NCBI RefSeq assembly: GCF_028401385.1
Contig: NZ_JAQOMR010000001.1
Location: 2,854,501 to 2,918,500, forward strand
DNA from: Marinicella algicola
Lineage (GTDB): Bacteria; Pseudomonadota; Gammaproteobacteria; Xanthomonadales; Marinicellaceae
Direction: 5' to 3'
DNA: 64,000 nt
The translations under genes and the position numbers were made by a program. The notes beneath the pieces were generated by a model. The model was not told where the DNA came from, did not search any database, and worked only from the letters and a program-made list of their open reading frames with translations. Of this stretch, positions 1 to 10,338 are shown one piece after another (position 1 is the first letter of the stretch; every line of letters begins with the position of its first letter).

Positions 1-714
1 GGCCAGACGCGGCCTGTCGGTGGTGAACACCTTCAGGTCAAGCGCGAAGGCTTTGGTGATTTGCACGGTCGTATGCGCCGCCCACGCACCGAAGGCGAGG
101 CCCGCATCTGCAGCCATGTTTTTCAGCTTCGCGTCGGCCATATCGATATTGACCGCAATCTCGCCAATGCCGCGCAGGTGCGCGACTTCGACCACGCCGC
201 GCGGCCCCAGCTGGATCAGCACCGGTGGGCTGACAAGCCAGAGTGCGGGACGGTCTGTTGCCTCTCTCAGCGCATCGAGACTGTCCAGCAGAAACGACGA
301 AAACACCGTGGTTTCCAGCCGCCCGGCCTTTTCAAGCGCCTCGGTGACACGCGGGACAAAGCCGGCATAGGGCTTGCCGTCAAAGCCGGGCTTGATCTCA
401 CACCGAAAGCCGACCTTGCTCGACCGGAAGATATCGCAAAGCTCCTCGACGAACAGCGGATGACGAAAACCGTCACCTGCATGGTTGACGATTGCCGCGC
501 GCACATCCTCGGCCTTCATCGCGGCGACCACGCCTGTGCTATCCGTGGTTCGGTCAAGCGTTGCGTCATGATTGACGATGATCCGGCCATCAGCCGTCGG
601 GTGAAGGTCGAACTCCACCTCATCGACCTCCATCGCGGCTGTCGCGGCAAAGCCCGCAAAGGTGCTGTCGCCATATTCCAGGGTTCCGCCGCGATGAGAG
701 GCAATGCGCGTCAC
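1..714 (-). CDS. ugpQ: Glycerophosphodiester phosphodiesterase, 3' end outside window
   Basis: Hydrolyses glycerophosphodiesters to glycerol-3-phosphate and an alcohol. The translation opens with the GDPD signature: SHRGG near residue 7, then VEFDLHPTADG and VNHDATLDRTTD, which supply the His, Glu and Asp residues of the family, followed by EIKPGFDGK. The GTG start at 714 is chosen because the upstream ATG overlapping the permease stop runs into a TGA after 11 codons. It lies 28 bp after the permease gene and closes this part of the operon, so the imported substrate is probably a glycerophosphodiester. No signal peptide is seen, so it is likely cytoplasmic. The C-terminus runs off the window. 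The UgpQ name rests on family plus context. Confidence 0.85.
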   Translation of the reverse strand, partial: MTRIASHRGGTLEYGDSTFAGFAATAAMEVDEVEFDLHPTADGRIIVNHDATLDRTTDSTGVVAAMKAEDVRAAIVNHAGDGFRHPLFVEELCDIFRSSKVGFRCEIKPGFDGKPYAGFVPRVTEALEKAGRLETTVFSSFLLDSLDALREATDRPALWLVSPPVLIQLGPRGVVEVAHLRGIGEIAVNIDMADAKLKNMAADAGLAFGAWAAHTTVQITKAFALDLKVFTTDRPRLA

Positions 715-742
715 AGTCTTTTCCTTTTTACGTTATGTCGTG

Positions 743-1552
743 TCATTTGACGGCGCCCATGGTGATACCGCGCACCAGATGGCGCTCGACCAGCACGAAG
801 CCGGCGATGACCGGCAGCATCGAGATGGCGGATGCCGCCATGACCAGCGGCCAGTTGATCAGTCCTTCGCCGGGATTGATGCGGTAGAGGCGGGCAAGAC
901 CGACCTGCAGCGTGTAGAGGTCCTCCCGGCTGGTGGCGACCAGCGGCCAGATATAGTTGTTCCACTCGGTGATGAAGATATAGAGCCCCATCGACAGGAT
1001 CGCCGGTTTGGCGATCGGCACGATCACCCGCCACAGCACTTTCAGCGGCGTTGCGCCATCCATGTAAGCCGCCTCATCGAGCGCGCGGGGAATGCCACGA
1101 ATATACTGGCGCAGAAAGAAGGCGGCGAAACCGTTGGAGATCGCCGGCAGGATCAACCCGGCATAGGTGTCGAGCAGGCCGACATTTGCCAGCGTCAGAT
1201 AGTTCGGGATCAGACTGATATGGCTCGGGATCATCAGCGTTGCCACCGTTGCCGCAAACAACAGGTTGGAACCGAAGAAGGTGAAGCGGGCAAATGCATA
1301 GGCCGCCATGGTGGCAAAGCTAATGCCGATCAAGGTCACCGCGCCCGAGACAATCAGGCTGTTGATGAGGTAGCGGGCGAAATTATACTGGCCGACGGCG
1401 AGCTGATAATTGCCGATCGTGAAATCGACCGTGCCGGTATAATAGGCGGTCGAAGTCTGGAACGACATCCAGATCGAGTACAGCACAGGCGAGAGGAACA
1501 GCAGGCCCGCCAGCAGCGCAAGCCCCGCCAGAATTGGATTGTCAGGCTTCAT
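743..1552 (-). CDS. ugpE: Carbohydrate/glycerol-3-phosphate ABC transporter permease (UgpE/MalG type)
   Basis: Inner-membrane permease of a CUT1-type importer, about 269 residues with six likely membrane segments. The cytoplasmic EAA loop that docks on the ATPase is visible as EAAYMDGATPLKVLWRVIVP. The start MKPDNPILAG at 1552 is preferred to longer in-frame starts because it overlaps the end of the first permease by about 11 bp and begins just before the first hydrophobic segment. It works with the upstream permease and binding protein; the ATPase is not in the window and may lie to the left. The Ugp assignment over another CUT1 sugar system depends on the GDPD neighbour. Confidence 0.8.
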   Translation of the reverse strand: MKPDNPILAGLALLAGLLFLSPVLYSIWMSFQTSTAYYTGTVDFTIGNYQLAVGQYNFARYLINSLIVSGAVTLIGISFATMAAYAFARFTFFGSNLLFAATVATLMIPSHISLIPNYLTLANVGLLDTYAGLILPAISNGFAAFFLRQYIRGIPRALDEAAYMDGATPLKVLWRVIVPIAKPAILSMGLYIFITEWNNYIWPLVATSREDLYTLQVGLARLYRINPGEGLINWPLVMAASAISMLPVIAGFVLVERHLVRGITMGAVK

Positions 1553-2410
1553 AATGCACCTTCCGGCCGAGAACGCGCGACTTGATGACGGCAAGCGCGA
1601 TGAGGAGAATGAACAGCAGCACGGCCAGCGCCGAACCCTGACCGATATCGAAGAAGGTGAAGCCGATGCGATAAAGCAGGTTGACCAGAAGATCGGTGGC
1701 ACCGGCCGGCCCGCCCTCGGTCATCACCGAGACGAGGGTGAACACCTGAAATGCCTCGATCACCGAGATCACCAGTAGGAAATAGGTCGTCGGCATCACC
1801 AGCGGAAAGGTGACGCGGCGGAAGACGTGCCGGCGCTTGCCGCCATCGACTGCAGCGGCATCGTAGAGTTCCTGCGGAATAGCCTGTAGACCGGCGATAT
1901 AGATGACGATGTCATAGCCGAGCTGTTTCCAGGTATTGATGAAAATAAGGACACCGAGCGCCAGATCCGGCCGTTGCATCCAGCGGATTTTCTCGACACC
2001 GAAAAACGACAGCAGACCGTTCGCCATGCCGTAATCGGTGGAAAAACCCAGGAAAACACCACAGCAATCGAAACGGTTGAGGTGACCGAGGGCAGGAACA
2101 GCGCGCCGCGCAGGATACGCCGTGAAAAGGTTTCGCGCGTCAGCGCGCTTGCAATCAAAAGCGCCAGCGCCAGCCGCAGCGGCACCGAGACAACAGCAAA
2201 GATCGCCGTCACCCGGAGCGAATTCCAGAATTCGCGGGAATTGAACAGGACCCGATAGTTTTCAAACCCGACAAACGGCTTGTCGGGGGTCATGAAGTCC
2301 CACTGCCGGAAGCTCAGGTCGATACTGGTGACAATCGGGATATAGGTGAAGACCGCAATGAAACTTATCAGCGGCAGGACGAAGAGATAGGGCGTCAGCT
2401 TGCGCGGCAT
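1542..2410 (-). CDS. ugpA: Carbohydrate/glycerol-3-phosphate ABC transporter permease (UgpA/MalF type), one frameshift
   Basis: First permease of the importer, about 289 residues once the frameshift is bridged. The N-terminal part starts MPRKLTPYLFVLPL. The second part resumes at YGMANGLLSFFGVEK and carries the EAA loop (YDAAAVDGGKRRHVFRRV). The break falls at an A5 run (2042-2046, T5 in coding sense) at the end of FSWVF; one extra base restores a continuous permease. Because the protein is otherwise well conserved I treat this as a base-calling error rather than inactivation. The gene overlaps ugpE by about 11 bp and follows the binding protein after a 112-bp gap that holds a hairpin. Confidence 0.8.
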
Positions 2411-2471
2411 GGGGCGGACTTTCGCACAGGCGCATGCGCGTTAACGGCAGCAGCGCTTGTCATTGGAAAAG

Positions 2472-2502
2472 GCCCGCGCACCTTTTTCTTGGGCGCGCGG
2501 GC
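2472..2502 (-). terminator. Hairpin between binding-protein and permease genes
   Basis: An 8-bp GC-rich inverted repeat (gcccgcgc at 2472-2479, gcgcgggc at 2495-2502) with a 15-nt loop lies just after the binding-protein stop. On the minus strand it is followed by a short CTTTT run. Such hairpins between binding-protein and permease genes commonly lower permease expression relative to the binding protein; that role here is inferred. Confidence 0.5.
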
Positions 2503-2522
2503 GGGAGTGTCTTTCAGATCAA

Positions 2523-3782
2523 TCAGTTGGAAAGGCGCTGGGCTTCCTGACGCGTCCGTTCGGCAAAATCGCCAAGCGCGTCTTCAGCGCTACGCTGGCC
2601 GAGCGCGATCGACTGCCAGACGTCATATTCATTAGCGCGCATCCAGGTGACGACGACCGGGCGCGGACGACCACGGGCGAAGTCGAGCTGGTTGATGGCG
2701 ACATCGATGCCTTCAGCATTGGCGAGCGCTTCGGCGGCACGCGGCTGCTCGGCGGTCTTCTTGTTGATCGGCATGTAGCCGGTTTCGGCAAACCATATGG
2801 CGTTCGATTCCGGCGAGGCAGCAAACGAGATGAACTTGTAGGCAGCGTCCTTCACCTCAGGTTCCGCCGACGAAAGAATGCCAATGCCAGCACCGCCGAT
2901 CGGCACGGCGCAGACCTTGTTGCAAGGCATCGGACGAACCAGAAGGTCATCGCCCAGCGCGGCCCTGGCATCGCCGTAATTGCCGGTCGAGTTCATCATC
3001 ATGCCGGCATTACCGGACATGAAGAACTGCTTGTCCTTCTTCTCATCGGTTACGCCATCGGGCGAGGCGACCTTGTAATCGTCGACGAGCGAGGCCATCC
3101 ATTCATAGGCCTCGACCGTATTCGGCGCATCGATCAGGATTTCGCCGGTCTTGGAGTCGATCAGGTCGCTGTCATTCGCCATGATCAGGCCCCAGCGCGC
3201 GAACTGGCCGGGCGCCGTCATACCCATGATACCCTGATCACCCAGAGTATCGGTGATCTGCTGGGCAGCGGCCAGGATATCGTCATAAGTCTCGAGTTGC
3301 GGCTCTTCCTCGAAACCGGCAGCGTCGAAAACGGCCTTGTTGAGGTAGAGAACCGGCGTCGAGGAGTTGAAGGGCACGATGTAGTTCTTGCCCTCAAAGA
3401 TGCCGACTTCGCGGGCGAAGTCGAACAGGTTGTCGGCAAGCGGATCGTTTGCAAGGCGGTCGGAAAGGTCGCCGAGCACGCCGCGATCGGCGAAAAGGCC
3501 GTAGCGGGTCACTTCCATGATCACTGCGTCGGGTGCGCGGCGCGCGGGGATCGCAGCCTGAAGCTTGGCGACGATGTCGTTGTAATTGCCGATAAACTGG
3601 GCGTCGACTGTGATCTCGGGATTGGCGGCTTCGAAATTGTCGATGATTTCGGCAAGGGCTGCACCATTGGCGCTGGTATCGGAGAAGCTGTGCCAGAATT
3701 CGACAGAGGTGTCGGCGGCGAACGCGGCCGAGGCGGAGAGCACCACGGAGCCGGCGAGCAGATAGGCGGAGAGTTTCATCAT
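2523..3782 (-). CDS. ugpB: ABC transporter substrate-binding protein (UgpB type)
   Basis: Periplasmic binding protein, about 420 residues, with a clear Sec signal peptide (MMKLSAYLLAGSVVLSASAA, probable cleavage after AFA). It has family 1 extracellular solute-binding features: VEFWHSFSD at the mature N-terminus, a FIGNYNDIVAKLQAAI segment, and VCAVPIGGAGIGILS in the C-terminal lobe. The start at 3782 (or the adjacent Met at 3779) follows an AAGGAT ribosome site; the longer reading frame upstream has no signal-peptide logic. It heads the ugpBAEQ-like operon. The ligand is inferred from the downstream phosphodiesterase to be glycerol-3-phosphate or a glycerophosphodiester; sugar binding is the alternative. 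Confidence 0.85.
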   Translation of the reverse strand: MMKLSAYLLAGSVVLSASAAFAADTSVEFWHSFSDTSANGAALAEIIDNFEAANPEITVDAQFIGNYNDIVAKLQAAIPARRAPDAVIMEVTRYGLFADRGVLGDLSDRLANDPLADNLFDFAREVGIFEGKNYIVPFNSSTPVLYLNKAVFDAAGFEEEPQLETYDDILAAAQQITDTLGDQGIMGMTAPGQFARWGLIMANDSDLIDSKTGEILIDAPNTVEAYEWMASLVDDYKVASPDGVTDEKKDKQFFMSGNAGMMMNSTGNYGDARAALGDDLLVRPMPCNKVCAVPIGGAGIGILSSAEPEVKDAAYKFISFAASPESNAIWFAETGYMPINKKTAEQPRAAEALANAEGIDVAINQLDFARGRPRPVVVTWMRANEYDVWQSIALGQRSAEDALGDFAERTRQEAQRLSN

Positions 3783-3973
3783 TCGAAAAATCCTTATCGC
3801 AATGAAAATTGCAGTTCGATGGCCATCTGCAATTAGCCTCGCAACACGACATTTGATTGAACGAAAGATGAAGGATTCATAACAGCAGGCTGCCGCCCGT
3901 GGCATGCGCGCGACGACGACCGGGAAAACATATTGCGGATAGATGATGGGCCTTCGAAACGGCTCTGCAAAGC

Positions 3974-5266
3974 TTACAGCGGCCCGCCCTGCTCCAGCAC
4001 CAGCTGGCGCAAGCGGCGGAACACGTCGGGGCTCTGGCGCAGCCCGTCATGCTCATATTCATTGGTGACCCATGCCCGGCAATTGCCGAGCCGCCCCGCT
4101 GTCTCCAGCGAAAGACCGGCATCGACATACATGTCGTCATGATAGACGGCGGCGGCGACGGGGATGTCATTGGCAAAAAGCCGGGTGGCATCATAAAGCG
4201 GCGGATAATCGGAGCGCGCGGCCAGCGCCTCTGCTGCATCCCGGAAGGGGCGCAGGGAGCGGATTTCCTCGAACATCCACGGATAGATCATTTCCCCGGT
4301 CAGCATCAGCGGCCGCTGTTCGGGGTCAAACCTGGGAAACTCGGCGCGCACCCGTTCGGCGGCCCAGTTCGTCGGCGCACTCCCTGCCCGTATATGCTCT
4401 CCTGCAGAACGGCAAAAGCGGATTGCCGTCAAAGCCGGTGTCGACCATAACCGAAGACAGGAAACTGTCGGAAAGCCGCGTTTCGTCAGGGTCGGCAAAA
4501 GCCTCGTCCATCAGCCAGTGCACATTTTCGAAACCCGGCGCCATGCCGAAGGCGAGGCCGAGTGTCTGGAGCCGCCGCACGCTCAACCGGTCACCGTCGG
4601 GAAGGCGGATATCATTGGCCGAGACGTGATCCGCGATCCGCGAAAACAGCGCAGCGTCATGGGGATAACGCCGGTGATATTGCCGGTTCTTGGCGAGCAC
4701 CCGCGGATAGGTTCGGCGGTAGACATCATCCGCTGAAGCAGAAAGTCCGGACAGTCCTCCGGTCACATAGCAGGCTGACAGCCCCTCCGGCGCCTGCGAG
4801 AGATAGGTCAGCGTGATGAACCCGCCGAAACTCTGCCCTAGTGTCTCCCATTTGCGCTCTCCGATCAGGTTTTTGCGCACATGCTCGCAATCGGCGACGA
4901 TGCTGTCGGCGCGAAAATGCATCAGATAGTCTGCACCTGCCTCTCCGGTTTCGAAGCGGGACATGGTCGCAGCCTCGATCCGGCTGCTGCGTCCCGTCCC
5001 CTTTGGTCAATCAGGATCACGCGGTGGGTCTTCAGCGCCTCGGAAAGCCAGGCTGGGCCGCCGCCGGAAGGCCTCGGTGACTTGCCGCCGGGCCCGCCCT
5101 GCAGGAAGGCAAGTGTCGGCAGATCGTCGCGCCGTTTTACCGGATCGATGATTTCGCGCACAAAAATCTGGATGATCGGACCATCCGGGTTCGACCAGTC
5201 AAGCGGCACCGGCACCAGCATGTCCCGAATCATCATCCCGGGAATAATGTATTGCTTCGGCATCAT
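3974..5266 (-). CDS. Proline iminopeptidase-like alpha/beta hydrolase (peptidase family S33), several frameshifts
   Basis: About 430 residues when bridged. It carries LQGGPGG (oxyanion loop), GQSFGG around the nucleophilic Ser, and a C-terminal NEYEHDGLR segment with the likely catalytic His, plus VYHDDMYVD with the probable Asp. This matches the longer S33 prolyl aminopeptidases, which release N-terminal proline or other residues from small peptides in the cytoplasm. There are at least three frameshifts: at a C4 run (4998-5001) after DQRG, at a short A run near 4410, and near 4385 before APTNWAAERVRAEF. All three are restored by adding one base. It stands alone between the ugp-like operon and DoxX. 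Confidence 0.7.
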
Positions 5267-5434
5267 TGCGCTTCATCCTGGTTCGTTCCAACGGGGCCTG
5301 CGGGCCTTCATTCTTTCCCGAGCCCTATCCGCTTTTGGCTTGAACGAAAAGAGCAACCCGGCCAACACGCCGAAACAAAAGGCGAACTCCGGTGGAGCCC
5401 GCCTTTGCGATCATATGAAGATAGTAAACCGTGA

Positions 5435-5819
5435 TCAGCGCTTGACCTTGCTGTCGAGGCTGAACGCGCCGGGGCCGGCAAACACAATATAGAGGCAAAT
5501 GAAGCAGAACAGCACTGCTGCATCGCCACCGTTCAGCGCCGGAAAAAGCTGTTCGGCGCATGGAACATGAAGTAGGCGACGGCCATCATCCCGGAAAGCA
5601 CAAAGGCCGAAATACGGGTATAGAGGCCGACGATGATCAGCGCACCGCCGACGATTTCCAGAATTCCGCCAAACCACAGCAGCGAGAACATCGGGGGTAA
5701 AAGTCGGAAACCGGAAAATGGAGGACCTTCTGGGTGCCGTGTTGCATAAAGAGCAGGCCGGCAACGACCCGAAGCAGGGCCAGAAAGTAAGGCGCCATGG
5801 GCAGCAACATTTTATTCAT
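5435..5819 (-). CDS. DoxX family membrane protein, frameshifted
   Basis: A small four-helix inner-membrane protein of the DoxX/SURF4 type, about 128 residues. The N-terminus MNKMLLPMAPYFLALLRVVAG and QHGTQKVLHFP are typical, and the final helix reads GDAAVLFCFICLYIVFAGPG. The middle is shifted twice, near 5700 and near 5560; bridging gives FGGILEIVGGALIIVGLYTR followed by FHAPNSFFPALNGG, both characteristic of the family. Its biochemical role is not defined; relatives have been linked to redox homeostasis. It is divergent from the malic enzyme gene. Confidence 0.75.
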
Positions 5820-6091
5820 TGTTAGACTCCATGCAGGGTATGGGGAATTGATCGGCGCCTGCGGGAGGCCGCCCGTTTACACAAACCACAATACCTGAAA
5901 ATGCGGGGAGTGAAACATCCGCTATTGTGAACAATCAGTTGCCGAGACATGGCACGTGACAGGAGCACTAGGCACAGGCCCAAAACAGCCGCGCGAGCAC
6001 CAACGATGGATTGATGTTCGCAATCCCCGACCATATAGTCGCCCGGCATTGTGGAGACCCGGCCAGCCGGCGCGGGCAAGGAGACGAGACG

Positions 6092-8408
6092 ATGAGCGAC
6101 CCGAACGAAACCAAGGGTGCCGGAGAAGACCTGAAGCAACAGGCCCTTTTTATCACCGCTATCCGCGCGCCGGAAAACTTGAGATCCAGGCAATCAAACC
6201 ACTTGGCAACCAGCGCGACCTGGCGCTGGCCTATTCGCCCGGGGTCGGCGCGCCCTGCCTTGCCATTCATGATAACCCCGGCGATGCCGCGAAATACACA
6301 GCGCGCAGCAATCTTGTCGCCGTCATCTCAAACGGTACCGCAGTGCTCGGTCTCGGCAATATCGGGCCGCTCGCCTCCAAGCCGGTCATGGAAGGCAAGG
6401 CCGTCCTGTTCAAGAAATTCGCGGGCGTTGATGTCTTCGACATCGAAATCGACGCGCCGACCATTGATGAAATGGTCTCCACAATCTCTGCGCTTGAGCC
6501 GACCTTCGGCGGGGTCAACCTGGAAGATATCAAGGCACCGGAATGTTTTGAGGTTGAACGCATCCTCCGCGACAAGATGCAGATCCCGGTGTTCCACGAC
6601 GACCAACATGGCACCGCCATCATCGTCGCCGCGGCGATCCTGAACGGGCTGGAGCTTGCCGGCAAATCGATCGAAAACGTCAAGATCGTGGCCTCGGGCG
6701 CCGGGGCTGCTGCCCTTGCCTGCCTCAATCTCCTCGTCTCTCTCGGCGCCCGGCGCGAAAACATCTGGGTCTTCGATATCGACGGCCTCGTTTATCCCGG
6801 CCGCACCACCAACATGGACCGGTGGAAGGCAGTATACGCCCAGGAAAGCGACGCGCATGGGCTTGCCGACCATATCGAGGGCGCTGATGTGTTTCTCGGC
6901 CTGTCCGTCGCGGGTGCATTAAAGCCGGCGCTTTTGAAAAAATGGCCGACAAGCCGATGATCATGGCGCTGGCAAACCCCGTGCCGGAAATTATGCCTGA
7001 CCTCGCCCGCGCCGAGCGCGAGGATGCGATGATCTGCACGGGCCGCTCCGACTTTCCCAACCAGGTCAACAATGTCCTGTGCTTCCCTTACATTTTCCGC
7101 GGCGCACTTGATTGTGGCGCGCGCACCATCAACGAGGAAATGAAGATGGCGGCTGTGCGCGCCATCGCCGGGCTGGCCAGGGAGGAAGTCTGGGAAGTGC
7201 CACATTCTTCCTCGGGCGAGCCGTTGATCTTCGGTCCAGACTACCTCATTCCCTCTCCCTTCGACCCGCGCCTGATCCTGCGCATTGCGCCCGCAGTCGC
7301 CCGCGCAGCAGAGGAATCCGGCGTCGCCGAGCGACCGATCGCGGATTATGAGGCTTACTACGATCAACTGAACAGATTTGCCTTCCGCTCCGGCCTCGTC
7401 ATGAAGCCGGTTTTTGCCGCAGCCAAGGCCGCAGAACCCAAACGGATCATCTTCTCCGACGGCGAAGATGAGCGGGTGATGCGCGCGGCTCAGGTGCTGA
7501 TAGAGGAAGGCGTTTCGCGGCCAATCCTGATTGGCCGGCCGAACGTGCTCGAGATCCGTATGAAGCGCTATGGTCTGAGGATGCGTCCGCAGGAGGATTT
7601 CGAGATCATCAACCCGGAAAGTGACTCACGTTTTCGGGAATATGTCGATGAATATCTAGCCTTCGTCGCCCGCAAGGGCGTGACACCGGAACGTGCCCGC
7701 ACGATCGTGCGCACCAACACCACGGTGATCGGGGCGCTTGCCGTCAAGCGCGGCGACGCCGATGCCTTGCTGTGCGGCGTGGAAGGCCGCTTCGAGCGGC
7801 ACTTGCGCGACATCGGAAACATTATCGGCAAGCATGAAAACGTCCGCGATTTCTCGAGCCTGGGGCTTCTGATTTCCAACCGCGGTGCAACCTTCTTTGC
7901 CGACACGCATGTCACTTATAGTCCTACCGCAGAAGAGATTGCGGAAACCACGATCCAGTCCGCCCGGGCAATATCGCGTTTCGGCATGTCCACCAAGGCT
8001 GCGCTGGTATCACACTCGAATTTTGGCTCGCGCGATTCCGAAAGTTCAGCGCGCATGCGCGATGCGCTGGCGATCATTCGCGAACGCATGCCTGATCTCG
8101 AGGTCGATGGCGAAATGCACGGTGATACAGCGATTTCCGACGTACTGCGCCACCGGGAAATGCCGAACAGCACCCTGTCGGGCGAGGCCAATCTGCTGAT
8201 ATTCCCGTCGCTCGATGCCGCACATATCACCATGACAGTGGTTCAGAGCATGCTGGATGCGCTTCATGTCGGGCCGATACTCCTCGGTAGCGCCTTGCCC
8301 GCCCATATCCTGTCACCCTCGGTCACCTCGCGTGGTATCGTCAACATGGCCACGCTCGCCGTGGTCGAAGCCAATATCGCTCAGGAAGAACGCCGCACCG
8401 CCGGATAG
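6092..8408 (+). CDS. maeB: NADP-type malic enzyme with C-terminal phosphotransacetylase-like domain, two frameshifts
   Basis: Oxidative decarboxylation of malate to pyruvate in the cytoplasm. About 770 residues in the usual order: malic N-terminal domain ([28 protein letters not shown]), NAD(P) domain ([30 protein letters not shown]), then a phosphotransacetylase-like domain from about residue 440 ([18 protein letters not shown]). The ATG at 6092 ([11 protein letters not shown]) opens the frame. One base is missing in a T5 run near 6150, before [18 protein letters not shown], and one in an A6 run near 6936-6941, before [13 protein letters not shown]. This long architecture is standard in rhizobia. 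Whether it is the NAD (Dme) or NADP (Tme) isozyme cannot be decided by eye. Confidence 0.9.
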
Positions 8409-8702
8409 CATTAACCTCGGGGCCTTTCCTACCGAAGGTAGACCTGTTCCGACGCGCAATTGCAACCGCCGGCTTTACGCCCACCGCAAGCCCCGAGGTC
8501 TTGCTGTGGGCGTAGCTTGCGTCGAAAGCACCATTCCGCAGTGACACGCGAACGGCGTTCAGCACTCAAAACGTCGCCGAAATCGCAACACAAATTACAC
8601 GTAAAAGTATAATAATACCCTCTTTTCAACTAGACTTCGCCAGAGGTATATGACTAGTATTGCTCAAATTCTTGGGAGAAGCGGCGAGGTGTCGGCGCAA
8701 AA

Positions 8703-9511
8703 ATGAACTGTTCACCGAGATATCAGCAGTCCTCAAGTCGAAATTTGGACTTATTTTCAAATATGTTCCCCTTTTCGGGATCGCAATATGTACCCTGCAG
8801 GCGAAAAAATCAAAGCCGGTTTACCTGGGCATTCGACAAGGCATCTCAGGTCGAGTCCTTATCGCGGCTGCTCTCTCCGATTGCAACGGAGTTCAAGTTC
8901 TCTCATTTCGCGCTTGTGGAATACCCTTGGGCCGAGACCGAAGCGCCGGATTGCGCGATCCATTGCACGACCCTGCCGCCCTCCTTTGTCGAAGCATCCG
9001 AGCGTGCCGGCCTGTTGCGGATGAGCTCACAGGCAAATACCCATGGCCGTGCAGCGGCGCCACTGCAATGGACCCTTGCCGACATTGAAGACCCACATGA
9101 CAGCGGCCGCGCGGACTTGGCCGAGCTTATGCGCACGATGCACATCAGCATGGGCGTCGTTTTTGCATTCGCGCCAAATGCCCGAAAACCTCTGAGTCTT
9201 CTGTTTTTGGCGATCGCGAGCCGCTCGACAGAACAGAAGAATATGCACTCGCCAGTATCGCGCGGCTGACACTCGGCCGGTTATCAGAACTTCAGCGCAG
9301 TCCAGGTGAGCCGCTGGCCGCATTGTCTGCCCGCGAAATGGAAGTGGTTGGCTGGACAGCAGAAGGCAAAACCTCGCATGAAATCGGTAGCATCCTTGGC
9401 CTTTCCGACCATACAGTGAATGCCTATCTCGCCAATGCCATCCGCAAGCTCGACTGCGTCAACCGCACACAACTGGTTGCAAAAACAATTCGACTCAACC
9501 TGATCGACTGA
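8703..9511 (+). CDS. LuxR-family transcriptional regulator (solo), one frameshift
   Basis: About 270 residues. The C-terminal half has a textbook LuxR helix-turn-helix: LSAREMEVVGWTAEGKTSHEIGSILGLSDHTVNAYL and the closing IRKLDCVNRTQLVAK. The N-terminal part resembles an autoinducer-binding domain in length and layout, but the Trp/Tyr/Asp-Pro residues that contact acyl-homoserine lactones are not evident. A missing base in a T5 run near 9207 separates the halves; adding it gives FGDREPLDRTEEYALASIAR. No luxI-type synthase is in the window. The start is uncertain (ATG 8703, or MFPFSG at about 8762). Confidence 0.75.
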
Positions 9512-9532
9512 TCAAATGCGAGAACGGTAGTC

Positions 9533-10114
9533 TCAAACCCGGCCTGTCTTTTCCTTCCAGTGCACCCGGCAATAAGACACATAGCGATCATTACCACCGA
9601 CAACGATCTGCGGACCATCGAGCAGAACGTTACCACCGTCGTCAAGGCGAACCACCATGGTCGCCTTGCGGCCGCAATGACATATGGTTCTCACCTCGCG
9701 AATTTCATCTGCCAGAACGAAAAGCTCCCGCGATGCAGGAAACAATTCGCCCTTGAAATCGGAGCGAAGACCATAGGCCATGACGGGTACGCCGAGCTCA
9801 TCGACGACACGGGCCAACTGCCACACATGCTCGGCCTTGACGAAATGGACCTCGTCGACAAGCAGGCAATCTATTGTGCTCCGGTCATTCAGTTCCCGCA
9901 CAAGCACCAGGAGGTCGCTGTCGGAACCGAAGGTCACGGCTTCTGAGGCAAGGCCGATCCGCGAGGAGACCACACCCTTTCCGGCACGGTCGTCAAGCTC
10001 GGCAACCAATATTTCAGCATGCATGCCGCGCTCGCGGTAATTATAGGCTGCCTGCAAAAGCAGGGTCGATTTCCCGGCATTCATCGTTGCGTAGTAAAAA
10101 TGAAGCTTCGCCAT
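9533..10114 (-). CDS. tdk: Thymidine kinase
   Basis: Phosphorylates thymidine to dTMP in the salvage pathway, cytoplasmic. 193 residues, intact. It has the P-loop (ATMNAGKSTLLLQ), the Walker B-like LLVDEVHF, the substrate lasso VRLDDGGNVLLDGPQI, and zinc-type cysteines in TICHCGRKA and YCRVHW. Length and motifs match the tetrameric type II TK family. It ends 22 bp from the convergent LuxR gene and its 5' side faces the ChoV-like gene. Type II TK is patchy among alphaproteobacteria, so acquisition is possible, but nothing in the gene composition marks it. Confidence 0.95.
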   Translation of the reverse strand: MAKLHFYYATMNAGKSTLLLQAAYNYRERGMHAEILVAELDDRAGKGVVSSRIGLASEAVTFGSDSDLLVLVRELNDRSTIDCLLVDEVHFVKAEHVWQLARVVDELGVPVMAYGLRSDFKGELFPASRELFVLADEIREVRTICHCGRKATMVVRLDDGGNVLLDGPQIVVGGNDRYVSYCRVHWKEKTGRV

Positions 10115-10338
10115 ATTTTCGATCCTTCCGGATTTCTTTTGCCGGGATCAATGCATCGGAATAAAGCCCCAAAACGACGAAGCCACAGGAAACTCGTAAC
10201 CCGTCCAATCTCTCCATGGAAGCGCACCCCGGCTGCGGACTTGCAGCCATGCGCCTATTGTGAAAAACACCCCATCCAGAAACCCGCCCGTTGCGGGCCG
10301 GAATGGCATGTACCCCGTCAACAGTTTCGGAATTGCCC

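Noticed and set aside
704..1585. A 293-codon open frame on plus opposite the permease
   Set aside because: Composition of an antisense frame (His/Arg/Asp-rich), no family match; UgpE on minus is certain.
2457..3836. A 459-codon open frame on plus opposite the binding protein
   Set aside because: Antisense shadow; the minus-strand protein has a signal peptide and family motifs.
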